From contig JAHDWK010000020.1 of NCBI GenBank assembly GCA_023382655.1, positions 62,001-126,000 on the forward strand: a stretch of DNA of 64,000 nt. The letters run 5' to 3'. This document shows positions 43,904 to 54,100 of this stretch, one piece after another. Position numbers and translations under genes: made by a program. This DNA comes from Anaerolineae bacterium. GTDB lineage: Bacteria > Chloroflexota > Anaerolineae > Promineifilales > Promineifilaceae. Every line of letters begins with the position of its first letter. Position 1 is the first letter of the stretch. The notes beneath the pieces were generated by a model. That model searched no databases and was not told the DNA's origin. It saw only the letters and a program-made list of their open reading frames with translations.

Positions 43904-45133
43904 CTACCTTTGCACCACGCCTAGTTCGTGCAGGGTTTCCAGGATGTGGTCGCGGCTGATGGGTTTGGGCAGGAAGCGGGTCGCACCCAGGGCGTAGGCC
44001 AGGTCGGGATCGTTGAAGACGGAGCAAACGATAATGGGGATGGTGGCGGTGGTGGGCTGGCTGCGGAGGGTTTGCAGGATTTCCCAACCGCTTTTGCCGG
44101 GCATCATTACATCCAAAATCAAGGCATCAGGGATGAGTTCTTGGGCCAGTTGCAGCCCCACCGCGCCGCTGGTGGCGGTGACAACACGGCAGGCGTGGCC
44201 GGTGAGGTAACGGTCGAGCAGTTCCACCAGCCCTTCATTGTCATCTACCACCAGGATGAGGGCACCGCTGTTGCTCAGGTTGAAGACGAGGGCACGACGG
44301 CCGTCTACCCCTCCTTCCTGCCGCACCACCCAACCCAATCGCCCGATGAGCTGGTCTAATACATCGTCTAAAATCTCCGGCGCGGCGCTGGTCTGGGGGG
44401 TGTAGCCGATAGTCAAGGTGGTTTGCGCTTCCCGCTGCGCCAGCCGGACATGCACACTATTTTTCTGGGCAGTCCTGAGAATGCGGCTGAAAATGCTGAC
44501 AAAAATTTGCCGGGCCACGGCCGTGTCCACCGGCACAATCACCGGCGTCTCCGGCAGTTCCCACCCAAACGCCATGCCCACCGACTGCGCCAATGGCTGC
44601 ACGGCCGTATGCGCCTCGGTGAGTAACGGCCGTATATCCGTTGGTTGCAAGTGCGTTTCCAGGTGGGCCATTTCGGATTGGACAGAGGAGAGTTCTTGTG
44701 CAGAAGTGGAGGGATGAGGTGATGGCGGCGAAGATGGCGGCGAAGACGCCGGGGGGAGGCGGTTCCAGAGGAGAGCGGCCACGCTCTCTTCGCCGCGCCG
44801 CAGGGAGCGATGCGCCTGGCGGGTGGACAGCCCCAGCCGGTTGGCCGCTTCCTGTACGGTAATGCCCTCGATGTAACGCAGGTGCAGCAGATGGTAGATG
44901 CGGGCGTCGGGCGTATCCTGGCCGGAGCGGGCGTCGGGGCTGAGGGTTTCCACGGCCGTGATCAATTCCCGCCGCAGTTGGTGGCTGGCCGGTTGGCTGC
45001 TTTGCGGTCGTGCCCCGGCCACCTGCTGCGCCAGTGGCAGCCGCTGCAAGAAAGCAAAATCATACAAGTGATCCAGCGCCTGCTTCACCTGTTCGATAAA
45101 TTCGTCCGAGGGAGTGTCTTGTGTTTGGAGCAT
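43904..45133 (-). CDS. Response regulator with sigma-like HTH and degenerate kinase core
   Basis: A 409-residue protein. Residues 1-130 are helical and include a region-4-like helix-turn-helix (RYIEGITVQEAANRLGLSTRQAHRSLRRGE). A proline-rich linker follows, then a HATPase-like segment without clear N, G1 or G2 boxes. The C-terminal 120 residues are a receiver domain (LILVVDDNEG, phospho-acceptor Asp in LILDVMMP, Lys in LPKPIS). Phosphorylation could gate DNA or RNA-polymerase binding by the N-terminus (inference). Encoded 46 bases after the hybrid kinase. Confidence 0.8.
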   Translation of the reverse strand: MLQTQDTPSDEFIEQVKQALDHLYDFAFLQRLPLAQQVAGARPQSSQPASHQLRRELITAVETLSPDARSGQDTPDARIYHLLHLRYIEGITVQEAANRLGLSTRQAHRSLRRGEESVAALLWNRLPPASSPPSSPPSPHPSTSAQELSSVQSEMAHLETHLQPTDIRPLLTEAHTAVQPLAQSVGMAFGWELPETPVIVPVDTAVARQIFVSIFSRILRTAQKNSVHVRLAQREAQTTLTIGYTPQTSAAPEILDDVLDQLIGRLGWVVRQEGGVDGRRALVFNLSNSGALILVVDDNEGLVELLDRYLTGHACRVVTATSGAVGLQLAQELIPDALILDVMMPGKSGWEILQTLRSQPTTATIPIIVCSVFNDPDLAYALGATRFLPKPISRDHILETLHELGVVQR

Positions 45134-45147
45134 AAGGAAAACGAAGT

Positions 45148-45196
45148 CCGAAGCCCGAAGTCGGACTTCCGATTACGAATTACGGATTACGAATGA
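45148..45196. repeat. Heptamer-type repeat (CCGATTA / CGGATTA)
   Basis: Units GTCGGAC, TTCCGATTA, CGAATTA, CGGATTA and CGAATGA. It fills the gap between the two signalling genes and encodes the PVIRNP tail of the kinase. Confidence 0.75.
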
Positions 45197-47342
45197 CGGG
45201 TCTCAAACTCTTCAAAATTGCCTCCAGATAGCGTAGTGTATCGCCGGGGTGCCAGGGAGCGGCCTGGCTTACCCTGATCTGGCTGCCCGCCTGTGCCAGC
45301 CGGTCTTCCACAAAGTTAGTTGCCGTCAGCAAAATAACGGGCACATCAGCCAGCGCCATATCAGCCTGCATGGCCGCCAACACCGCCAGGCCGTCCATTT
45401 GGGGCATGATCAAGTCCAAAATCACCAGGTCGGGCCGTTCTTGCTGCATGGCGTTGAGGGCGGCACGGCCGTCATACGCCACCTGCACCACCAACTCCGC
45501 CTGAATCGCGGCCAACCCTCGCTCCACCAACTGGCAAACGCCGGGATTATCGTCCACCACCAGCACGCGCTGCATCGGTCCGCACTGCGCCATTTCCGCC
45601 CGCAACTGCTCAAAATTGATCGGCTTTGTCAGACAGGCAACCGCGCCTAATGTGTCGGCCATCCACGCCTGGCTGGGCAGCGAACATTCAATGATAGGGA
45701 TGGTCAGGCCGTCCACCCATTCCAACGGCGCCGTCTGCCCCGGTGGCAGATTGTAAATAGCTGCCAGCGGGTGATAGGTGGCGATTTGTGCGGCCATCCC
45801 GGTGGGGCTGCCCATGGGAATGATTTCAAATTCGGTCAGATGGCGCTGCATCAGGCTGATAACCAGCGGGTCGGGGTCGGCGGCAAGTAGATACGGCCGT
45901 ATCGTCTGTGGCAACGGTTCAATGGGGCGGGTCTGGTATGGTTTGGGCAGCGGGCGATGATGGGGCAGCGGCAGGCTGAAAGCAAAGGTGGAGCCTATGC
46001 CCGGTTCACTTTTGGCCCAGATACGGCCGTCGTGCGCTTCCACAAAACGCTGGCAAATGGCTAAGCCCAACCCCGCGCCGCCATGCTCCCGACTGAGTGA
46101 ATGATCCACCTGGTAAAACTCGGTGAAGATGTTGGCCAATTGCTCTGGGGCAATGCCCGGGCCGGTATCTTGTACCTGAATGATGACTTCGTCTACGGTC
46201 GTTTGCGCTCGCAGCGTCACCACACCCGTTTCTGTGTAGCGGCGCGCATTGTTAAGCAGGTTGAGCACCACCTGCCGGACCCGCGTCTGGTCAACCTCTA
46301 GGACAGGCAGGTCGGCTGGTATTTCCAGCCGCAGGGCAATGTCGGGTGAACTCTCAAACAGGTTGGTGACAATGGCCGCTGTCTCTTGTAGCAGGGGGCC
46401 TAACGTCGTCGGCTCTTTGTGCAGCGTGAAACCAACCATTTCAAAACGGGACAGATCGAGAATGTCATCAATCATCCCTAACAGGTGGCGGCTGTTGCGG
46501 TAAATCTGGTAGATGTCGCGCATCAGTTTGGGCGGCCAGCTTTCACTGCCATATACTTCCGGCGATAGCACCATCACCTCACTGAAACCGAGGATGATGG
46601 CCAGAGGAGTGCGTAATTCGTGGCTGATGTTGGCGGCGAATTGCTCCTTGAGGCGTTGCGCTTCACGCAGTTGTTTGTGCGCCAACAACAGTTCATTTTC
46701 GGCGTGTTCACGCAGGTCGTTGACAATTTTGAGCGACTTATTAACCAGGCGCAGGTCGGCTTGTTGGCTGCGTGTGGTGTCCAGCAGGGCAGCGGCGCGC
46801 TGGTTCATGTGCCACACCCAGTCCAGGGTGATGGTAAGCTGGCGGGCGGTGAGCCAGGCTGCCGCCAGCGCCAGCGCCAGCACAGTGAGAACGCCGGTGA
46901 GGTCATAAACGCGGCTGCCCTGGTTGGTGAGCCACACGGCCGTACCGCCCACAATTACGACCGTGACCACCTCACCACCGCTGACCAATACGGCCGTGAC
47001 AAAAATGAGAATGGCGCCCACAAACGGCAGCCAGGCCACCGGAAAGAGTACCATCATCACCGCCAGCGCCGCGGCCAGTCCCCAGGCCAGTAACCGCCGT
47101 GCCCACCGGGGGCGCCTGGTATTAAGCACCAACGCCAGTAAGCACAAGCCGGTTAATCCTGTCCAATAAAACAGCATGTCCAGGGGAAAACTGACCGGCG
47201 GATCATAAAACAGCAGCATCAACTGGGCCGTCACCAGCGCCAGCAAAGCAATACGGGTAGTCAACTGGCCGCGTAAATCGTCCAGGTTATCCCGGATGCT
47301 ATCCGGCGGGAAAAGGGTAGGTTTGGGAATGAGACCAATCAT
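45180..47342 (-). CDS. Membrane hybrid histidine kinase
   Basis: A 720-residue protein with about six membrane helices in the first 175 residues and a short coiled coil. A HisKA domain with FAANISHELRTPLAIILGF follows, then HATPase motifs NLLNNARRYTE, DTGPGIAPEQLANIF and GGAGLGLAIC. A pseudo-receiver comes next (PYLLAADPDPLVISLMQRH, without the acceptor Asp) and then a complete receiver (VLVVDDNPGVCQLV, LVILDLIMPQMDG). It transfers phosphate within itself and probably to the next gene's product. The signal is unknown. The last residues come from a heptamer repeat. Confidence 0.9.
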   Translation of the reverse strand: MIGLIPKPTLFPPDSIRDNLDDLRGQLTTRIALLALVTAQLMLLFYDPPVSFPLDMLFYWTGLTGLCLLALVLNTRRPRWARRLLAWGLAAALAVMMVLFPVAWLPFVGAILIFVTAVLVSGGEVVTVVIVGGTAVWLTNQGSRVYDLTGVLTVLALALAAAWLTARQLTITLDWVWHMNQRAAALLDTTRSQQADLRLVNKSLKIVNDLREHAENELLLAHKQLREAQRLKEQFAANISHELRTPLAIILGFSEVMVLSPEVYGSESWPPKLMRDIYQIYRNSRHLLGMIDDILDLSRFEMVGFTLHKEPTTLGPLLQETAAIVTNLFESSPDIALRLEIPADLPVLEVDQTRVRQVVLNLLNNARRYTETGVVTLRAQTTVDEVIIQVQDTGPGIAPEQLANIFTEFYQVDHSLSREHGGAGLGLAICQRFVEAHDGRIWAKSEPGIGSTFAFSLPLPHHRPLPKPYQTRPIEPLPQTIRPYLLAADPDPLVISLMQRHLTEFEIIPMGSPTGMAAQIATYHPLAAIYNLPPGQTAPLEWVDGLTIPIIECSLPSQAWMADTLGAVACLTKPINFEQLRAEMAQCGPMQRVLVVDDNPGVCQLVERGLAAIQAELVVQVAYDGRAALNAMQQERPDLVILDLIMPQMDGLAVLAAMQADMALADVPVILLTATNFVEDRLAQAGSQIRVSQAAPWHPGDTLRYLEAILKSLRPVIRNP

Positions 47343-47663
47343 GGGTTTGTGTTATGGGGATGGGGGGATATTGGGTTCAATTATTATCTCAATACCCCCA
47401 TGCCCCACTATCGTCTCCGATTGCTTGACGCCTCAAACAAAATTATAGAACGCCAGAAGCATCGTTAGAAAAGCTGCCTATAGTTACCACCAAGCACTCC
47501 TTTGGCCGGTCAGGGTTAATAACCACCAGCCAGGTGGAAAATTAACAATTGAGAAACCAACCGGGCGCCAGGGACATCCCGCCACTTTCAAGATTGAATT
47601 TCGCACACATAACGAGATGAAAGGGAATTTACAATCAGGAAGATATGGGGTGGCCGAGGCCGT
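47343..47663. other. Intergenic region, nothing recognised
   Basis: About 320 bases upstream of the kinase gene and past the terminator of the next gene. No frame with a ribosome site, no RNA and no repeat of the classes above. It presumably holds the promoter of the kinase operon. Confidence 0.5.
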
Positions 47664-47707
47664 AAAAATCCCCGGCAGCGTACCCGCTACGCTGCCGGGG
47701 ATTTTTA
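47664..47707 (-). terminator. Intrinsic terminator of the doubled cyclase gene
   Basis: A long stem, AAAAATCCCCGGCAGCGTA with TACGCTGCCGGGGATTTTT, and a five-base loop. It starts at the stop codon of the leftward gene. Confidence 0.92.
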
Positions 47708-49363
47708 TTTGTAGGCGACAAAACGGCCCCACATGGAGGCGTTGTCTACGCCCCGTTGCAGGAAAGCGGCGATGTAGTAACGGCCGTTGCCCGCCGCCGC
47801 GATCTCCTTGCCCAAATTCTCCGCATGAACAATCCCCTTCGGGAACAAATTCAAGTGCATGTCCTGGTAATACTTATCCAGCGGATACATCTCGTCCCAA
47901 TCCTGGCCGAACTGGTCAATGAGTTTCTGGTTGGCTTCGGCAAACGTTTTGGGGTGCCAGTTGCGCTGGATGGTGTTCATGGGGTGTTCCATGGCCACAC
48001 AGTCAATGCCCAGCCACTTGATCTGGCGAGTAATGCACCAGTCGCCAAAGTCCGGCGAGGGGCCGGGATGTTTGATCATGTAGCGGAATTCGTCGGAGTC
48101 GGGGCTGTTCCAGCCGTAACGATACCAGCCGGTTTTGATGACCAGGATATCGCCGTCGTGCAAATCTACCCGTTCTTCAATCATTTGTGGCGTGTAGACA
48201 CTGGAATTGCTAACCACGTCGGAGATGTCCACGATAACGCCAGGGCCATGCCAGTAATCGAGGGGCACCTGGCCGATGGTGCGGCCGGCGGCCCAGAAAT
48301 GTTTTTCGCCGTCCATGTGGCTGGCCAGGTGGAAACTGGCGCGGCAGTGGGCGTTGTTGCGCCCCAGGCCGAAGTATTGCCCGCCGACACGCTTGGTGTA
48401 TTTGATGCTCAACGGTTCGTAGTTGGCCCACTGCGGCGTTTGCACGCTGAAGGGCAGGGTCATATCCAGTGCTTGCGTCTGCTGCATGGCGGCGAAGAAG
48501 TCGGTCTGGCTCATGCCGTCCGGTGCTTGCAGAGCGACGGCGCGGCACCAGGCGGATTCCACTTCCATGAAGGGGATGGGCTGAATCATGATCCAGGCGC
48601 GCTGATTGCTCAGTTCGGCAATCTGCCCGCCCAGAGATTCGGCCAGCAGCAGCCCGGCTTTGGGCATGGAGATGTGCGTCAGTTCGTGGTATTGGTCGGG
48701 CGGGAAAAGGTCGTCCCAGGCGGCCCCGTGTGTTTCTTTTAATTTGGCTTCGGCTTTGTCAAATTCACGGCCGTGCAAATTCCGTATATTCGTGTTCATC
48801 GGATGTTCGGCGCAGCCACAATCCACGCCAATCAGCTTCAATTTCATGTCCAGCGCCCATTGGAAAAAGTCCGGCGAAGGGCCGGGGTGGCGCACGTAAT
48901 AACCAAACTCCTTGTTTTCAATGCTGCCCTGCGCCTGTGGGTTGGGCGTATCCGGTTGATCCCAGGCGTATTTGTGGTAGCCGGTGTTGATGATGAGAAT
49001 GTCGCCGGGCTTTACCTCTACGCGGTCGGTAATCATCTGCGGTGTGTACAGGCTGTAATCAGAGACGGCGTCGCTGATGTCCACGACCACGCCTTCACCG
49101 CACAAGGCGCTGAGCGGGATGTCGGCAATAGCCTGCGCCCCGGAGTGGAAGGCGCGTGGCCCCACCAGGTGGGTGCCTGTGTTGTTGCTCCATTCGATAA
49201 GCTGCCCATTGGCCCCCTGCCCACCGCCATAAGCGCCGGTGAGCCGTTTGAAAAAGTGGACTTGCAGCGGCATTTCGCCGGGCCAGGGTGGGGTGAAGAT
49301 GCTGAGTGGTTGGGTCAGGTCAAACCATTTGGCTTGACTAAGGGTCTGGATAATTGTGTTCAT
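47705..49363 (-). CDS. Doubled cyclase-family (kynurenine formamidase-like) protein
   Basis: 552 residues made of two homologous cyclase-family domains (about 1-275 and 285-552). Both contain PQMI..RV....GDIL.I.TG, RHPGPSPDF or KHPGPSPDF, and EHPMNT. The metal motif of the family is HxxxHxD. The second copy has HLASHMDGEKH and is intact. The first has NTGTHLVGPRAFH, losing the first His and the Asp, so it is probably inactive. Family members hydrolyse amides or lactams (kynurenine formamidase, isatin hydrolase). The start is the second of two ATGs after AAGGAG. It has its own terminator. Confidence 0.85.
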   Translation of the reverse strand: MNTIIQTLSQAKWFDLTQPLSIFTPPWPGEMPLQVHFFKRLTGAYGGGQGANGQLIEWSNNTGTHLVGPRAFHSGAQAIADIPLSALCGEGVVVDISDAVSDYSLYTPQMITDRVEVKPGDILIINTGYHKYAWDQPDTPNPQAQGSIENKEFGYYVRHPGPSPDFFQWALDMKLKLIGVDCGCAEHPMNTNIRNLHGREFDKAEAKLKETHGAAWDDLFPPDQYHELTHISMPKAGLLLAESLGGQIAELSNQRAWIMIQPIPFMEVESAWCRAVALQAPDGMSQTDFFAAMQQTQALDMTLPFSVQTPQWANYEPLSIKYTKRVGGQYFGLGRNNAHCRASFHLASHMDGEKHFWAAGRTIGQVPLDYWHGPGVIVDISDVVSNSSVYTPQMIEERVDLHDGDILVIKTGWYRYGWNSPDSDEFRYMIKHPGPSPDFGDWCITRQIKWLGIDCVAMEHPMNTIQRNWHPKTFAEANQKLIDQFGQDWDEMYPLDKYYQDMHLNLFPKGIVHAENLGKEIAAAGNGRYYIAAFLQRGVDNASMWGRFVAYK

Positions 49364-49383
49364 CATATTCTCCTTCGTAAATA

Positions 49384-49440
49384 CGTTCGTAGTAGGCGAT
49401 TCATCGCCTGCTAACGGCACTAAAGTGCCTACTACGAACG
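49384..49440. repeat. Cruciform mini-element, second copy of the plan
   Basis: Outer arms CGTTCGTAGTAGG and CCTACTACGAACG enclose two perfect hairpins, GGCGATTCATCGCC (49395-49408) and GGCACTAAAGTGCC (49416-49429). The outer GTAGT and the first inner hairpin are nearly the same as in the element at 6820. Confidence 0.85.
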
Positions 49441-49587
49441 GTTATTGTAACGCTGCCGGGGTAGGGGAACAAAGGGGGCGGGCTACGGCCGTGACCCACC
49501 CCTCTCATTGCGCTATACTGTGCCCGTAAACAGACCGTCACCGATCCATACAACCTCGTCACCACATAAATTCTTGCGGAGAGAAAA

Positions 49588-51072
49588 ATGAAATCATCCC
49601 GTTGGTCTCACCTGGTTTCACTGACATTCTTCAGCCTCTTGATCGTATTTGCCGCCCTCTTTATCCTCTGGTCAAACGCTCATGCCGCCCGGCTGATGGA
49701 TGGCGCCGGTAACTGCGGTAACTTTGCCGATGCCATTCAACTGGCGCAGGACGGCGATGAAATTACCCAAATGTTGCCCGCCAGAGATTCTGGTGGCGCG
49801 GTGATCACAAAAAATCTGCGCATCAGCGGCGGCTGGTTTCCTACGCTAAACTGTGAGGAACCGAATCAGGTTTTTACCGACCCGGTGGAGTTTTTTAGCT
49901 ATGGTTTCACCTACAACGCCCCGGCTGAACGCTCCGAACTCAACCACAATGGCTCTGTGTTAGTAATTGAGGACGCAAATGACCCCGGCTTTCCCAATCT
50001 GAGTAAGCTGGTCATAGATAACATGATCTTCCGCACATCGGGATCGCCCTTAAATGGCGGCGGTATTACCGGGATCATTAGCGATCAGGCCGAGATTCAT
50101 CTGGATAACAATCTCTTGAATGGTAATTTTGTCTTAAACAATGGCGGCAGCCTTCGGCTGGCATTACATGGCCAATCTCATTTGTTTATTGAAGATAGCC
50201 AGTTTATCACCAACACGGCCGATGTAAACGGCGGTGGGCTTTACGTGGAATTATGGGACAACTCGCGTTTAACGATTATCAACAGCGCCTTTTACTCTAA
50301 CACAGCCTTGAATGGGGGCGGACTGGAAGTTCACGTTCATGACGGCAGCCAACTCATTATTAGCAATACACACTTTACCGGTAACAATAACTACAGCTCG
50401 TTGGGCGTGGGCGCTGGTGGGCGTATCTTTGTCAATGGGGGTCACGTGGCCATCAACGGCAGCACTTTTCAGAATAATGTGGCTGGTGAAAGAGGCGGGG
50501 GATTATACGTGCAAATGGATGGCGGCAATGTTAGCATTGTCAATAGCCAGTTTAGTGGCAATGAGGCCAGCACCGCCGGTGGTGGCTTGTATGTAGAAAG
50601 TGTGGGGAACGCACCGGCTCACGTGAGCCTGGTTAATACTCATTTCGCCGGCGACACGCCCAACGCTTATCAATTTGTGCAAAGTGGGAGTGGGACATTG
50701 CACACGGCCGTACTCGATCACACCACCTTCCTACCCGTCATCCTCGACAATCCGACTTATTCAGAACAGGCCCGCATCCTGAGCATTACTCTGGACGAAA
50801 ACTTCAATTATCTGGTCGAATTTGAGACTAATTTTCAACCGGACGTCCAGCATGTACACGTTCACTTTTTCTTCGACACGGTAGCTCCTGAAGATGCCGG
50901 TGTACCCGGCAGCGGCCCCTGGATTTTGTATGGCGGCAGTTCCCCCTTTACCGGCTATAACTATGCCGACCGCCCGGATGGGCCTTTTGGCGCTGAAAAA
51001 ATGTGCGTTTTGGTAGCCAACCCTGACCACTCGGTGCGCCTGAACACCGGGAACTGCGTCAAACTTCCATAA
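49588..51072 (+). CDS. Secreted right-handed beta-helix protein
   Basis: A 494-residue protein with a signal peptide (hydrophobic to about residue 33, cleavage near AHA). A beta-helix follows with at least six coils of the polymorphic-membrane-protein type (NNGGSLRL, GGGLYVEL, GGGLEVHV, GGGLYVQM, GGGLYVES, about 40 residues apart) and a C-terminal beta domain. Such proteins bind or cleave polysaccharides or act as adhesins; no lyase active site was recognised. A strong GGAGAG precedes the ATG. Only one ACGGCCGT in 1.5 kb suggests recent arrival or a constraint. Confidence 0.8.
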   Translation: MKSSRWSHLVSLTFFSLLIVFAALFILWSNAHAARLMDGAGNCGNFADAIQLAQDGDEITQMLPARDSGGAVITKNLRISGGWFPTLNCEEPNQVFTDPVEFFSYGFTYNAPAERSELNHNGSVLVIEDANDPGFPNLSKLVIDNMIFRTSGSPLNGGGITGIISDQAEIHLDNNLLNGNFVLNNGGSLRLALHGQSHLFIEDSQFITNTADVNGGGLYVELWDNSRLTIINSAFYSNTALNGGGLEVHVHDGSQLIISNTHFTGNNNYSSLGVGAGGRIFVNGGHVAINGSTFQNNVAGERGGGLYVQMDGGNVSIVNSQFSGNEASTAGGGLYVESVGNAPAHVSLVNTHFAGDTPNAYQFVQSGSGTLHTAVLDHTTFLPVILDNPTYSEQARILSITLDENFNYLVEFETNFQPDVQHVHVHFFFDTVAPEDAGVPGSGPWILYGGSSPFTGYNYADRPDGPFGAEKMCVLVANPDHSVRLNTGNCVKLP

Positions 51073-51106
51073 AGTTGGAGGGTTGGCATGGTGCAGATGC
51101 CACCCC

Positions 51107-54100
51107 TCATGCCGCCACCACGTTCTTAAACTTGATGCCGCCGCGCACAATTTTGCTTGCACCCGTCAAAGTAAATCCGGCGCGCAATAAACCATAGGCC
51201 TGTAAGTAATATAAAGGAACCATCACGGCCGTCTCCGCCACCAATACCCTGTCTGCTTGATGATAGAGATTGAGCCGTTCTTGATGGTCTGTTACCCCAG
51301 GTATGCGTTCAATGATCGTGTTAAACTGTTCAACATCCCAACCCAGGCCACTGAATGGCCCTTCTGTTTGTCCGGCTATACTTAAAATATCATTTGGGTC
51401 AGGATAATCCAGACCAATTCCCATCAATACCATATGGGCTGCACCTTGCTGCATCAGGGATAGTGCCTCTACAGAAGGCACATTTTCTAAGACCGTCACA
51501 TCAACACCCAGATGTTCACGCCAATTTTCCACCAGAAAAGCGGGAGTTTGTTTAAACCCGGATGGCGCAACCAGCCGAATGTCTGGCAGAATCGCCAGAC
51601 CATCTGGCAGGGACTTCTCAAGCAAGGTTTTAGCAGTCTGCACCGCGAAAGGCAGACTTATCTCTGGTGAATGTCCGGCCATGCCCGGAGGCGCTAACCC
51701 CCCGGCTGCCGCTCTCTGGACGCCATTCCAAACAGATTGAACGAGTGCTTTTTTATCAATACTCTGGGCAAATGCCCGGCGCAATAACGGCCGGTCAAAC
51801 GGTGGGCAATGACAGGCAAATCCCAATATAAATGTGGATAAATCCTGCACCAGATATGTTTCTGCCGGGTAATGGGTAAAGAGGTCCGCCTGATCATCTA
51901 CACGACACCAGTCAATGTGACCCGCCAGGTATTCTTCAAAACCAGGATGTATAAATTTAAGGACGATGTTTTCCAGATTACCGGCCATAAATCGGTGATA
52001 GGTAGGGTTCCGCACCAGCCGGATCTCTTCGTCGCTCCCGTCGTCGCTCTGGCGGCCGCTCTCGCCAATTTTCAGTTGAAACGGGCCGTTACTCACCAGA
52101 TTTTGTGGCTCGCTCCACCTGCTGCCTGCCTGTTGAATGAGGTGGGCCGGTTGGGGGTAGGTAATGGGGTCAGCCAATAAGTAGAGAAAATAATGCGAAG
52201 GCGATTCGAGGCTGATTTCCAGTGTTAAGTCATCTATGGCTTTGATGCCGATTAAAGCGGGGTCAGCGGTTTGCCCATGATAAAAAGCCGCCGCGCCGGC
52301 CACCAAAAAAAGCTGGTAAGCTAAATTCGCTTCGGTTTGTGGGTCTAAATTGCGCCGCCAGGCAAAAACAAAGTCATGCGCCGTCAGGGGATGTCCGTCG
52401 CTCCATTGCAGGTTTGGCCGCAGCCTGAAAAGATATTGTTTACCACCAGCCAGCACTTCCCATCGTTGGGCCACCGCCGGAATCAGGTTCCACTCGTCGT
52501 CAACTTCCACCAACCCTTCAAACAGATTTGCCAGAAGCTGTGAGGTTTCACGGGCATCAGCCTTGCCGGGGTCGAAATGAGCATATTTTTTGATAATCCC
52601 CCAATGAAAGAGACGTTCCTCATCAGACGGTATGCCTTCGGGCTGCGCGCTTTCAATCGTTAGTCGGGCGCGTTCAAACAGGGTGAAAGCCATTTCATAG
52701 TAATCTTGGGCTTTGCTGAAATCCAGGGAATTGGATCGGATTTGGGCCAGTTTCAAGTAGATTTTGGCTTGTTGCTCAATGGTGGAGATGTCTACGGCCG
52801 TGTCTGTCTGGCCCAACATGGCTAAGATTTTGTGGTACAGCGCTTCCGCCTCTTCATTGGCATAGAGTAAACGGGACTGATCGGCGGTATGGGAGTAATA
52901 ATAAATCGCCTTGTCCAGCGCTTCCGCCTGCTCCCAATGATAGGCCAGGAAGGCCACCTGCTCGGCGATGGCCGCCGGGAACAACTGCTCAAATGCTTCG
53001 GCCACCTGCCGGTGGTAGGCGCGGCGGCGTTCGTGCAGCAGCGTGCTGTAAGCCCCCTCCTGAATGAGCGCATGGCGAAAGGTGTGCGCCGCGCCCAGGT
53101 CAGCCTGGTCAGGGCGGATGTAGTCCTGCCCTTCCAGTTCCGCCAGCAGGTTGTCCACCTGCTGCTCGGCGGTGCTGATGCGGGCCAATACCTGATCCAG
53201 AAACGTTTTGCCGATCACCGCCGCCAGTTGCAGCGTGTGGCGCGTCTCCACCGCCAGCCGGTCTAGCTGCGCCAGCAGTAATCCCTGCACCGAGTTGGGT
53301 AAATCCAGGGCGTCCAGTTCCACCTGTGCCAGGTCATCGGCTCTGGTTAGCTGCAAGGTGCGCACCAGTTCCACCAGGAAGAGGGGGTTGCCGCCGCCTT
53401 TGGCCACCAGATAATCCACTACCGGCGGCGGCAGGTGGGGGGCCTGGGTGGTGATCAGAGCGGCGGCGGCGGCAGCGCTGAGTGGGGCCAAAGTGAGGCG
53501 GGTGAGGGGCAGCACGGCCGTGTCCCATCCCCAGACCATTTCCCAGGCGCGGGTCTCCATCTCCGGGCGCAGCGCCAGCAGCAGCAGCAAGGGCAGTTCG
53601 GCCGTCAGGGGGGCGATGCGCTCTACCAGTTGCAGCGACGTGGGGTCGGCCCATTGCACATCATCCAGCACCAGGACAACGGGATAGTGGCGGCACAACT
53701 GGCGCAGCAGGTCAGGGATGAGTTCAAACAACTGCCAGCGGCGGCTCTCCCCGGCCAACCCTTCCAGGCGGGCGGCCACTTCGTCGGGCAGGGGCAGATT
53801 CATAAACGCCGCCAGGTAGGGATAGACGCTTTCCAGCCGCGCCGCGCCAAATAGCTCTGCGCAAAAGTCGCGCAGACGTTGGCTGGTCTGGTGCGGCGTG
53901 GCCGCGGGCGGCAGGTTGAGCAGGTCGCGCAGCAGTTCGATGAAGAGGTAGCCGGTGATGGTGTGGCCGTAGGCCAGGCTGATGCCGCTGGCCCATATGC
54001 CCCCGGTGCGGTCAGATTGCCAGGCCGCTTCCGTTTCGGTGCGCACATTGTCCAGCAGCAGCGTTTTGCCCTGCCCCACTTCGCCGATGATGGCGAGGAT

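Noticed and set aside
47756-48742. 328-codon plus-strand frame opposite the cyclase-family gene
   Set aside because: Shadow frame with no ribosome site; the minus-strand protein is clear over its whole length.
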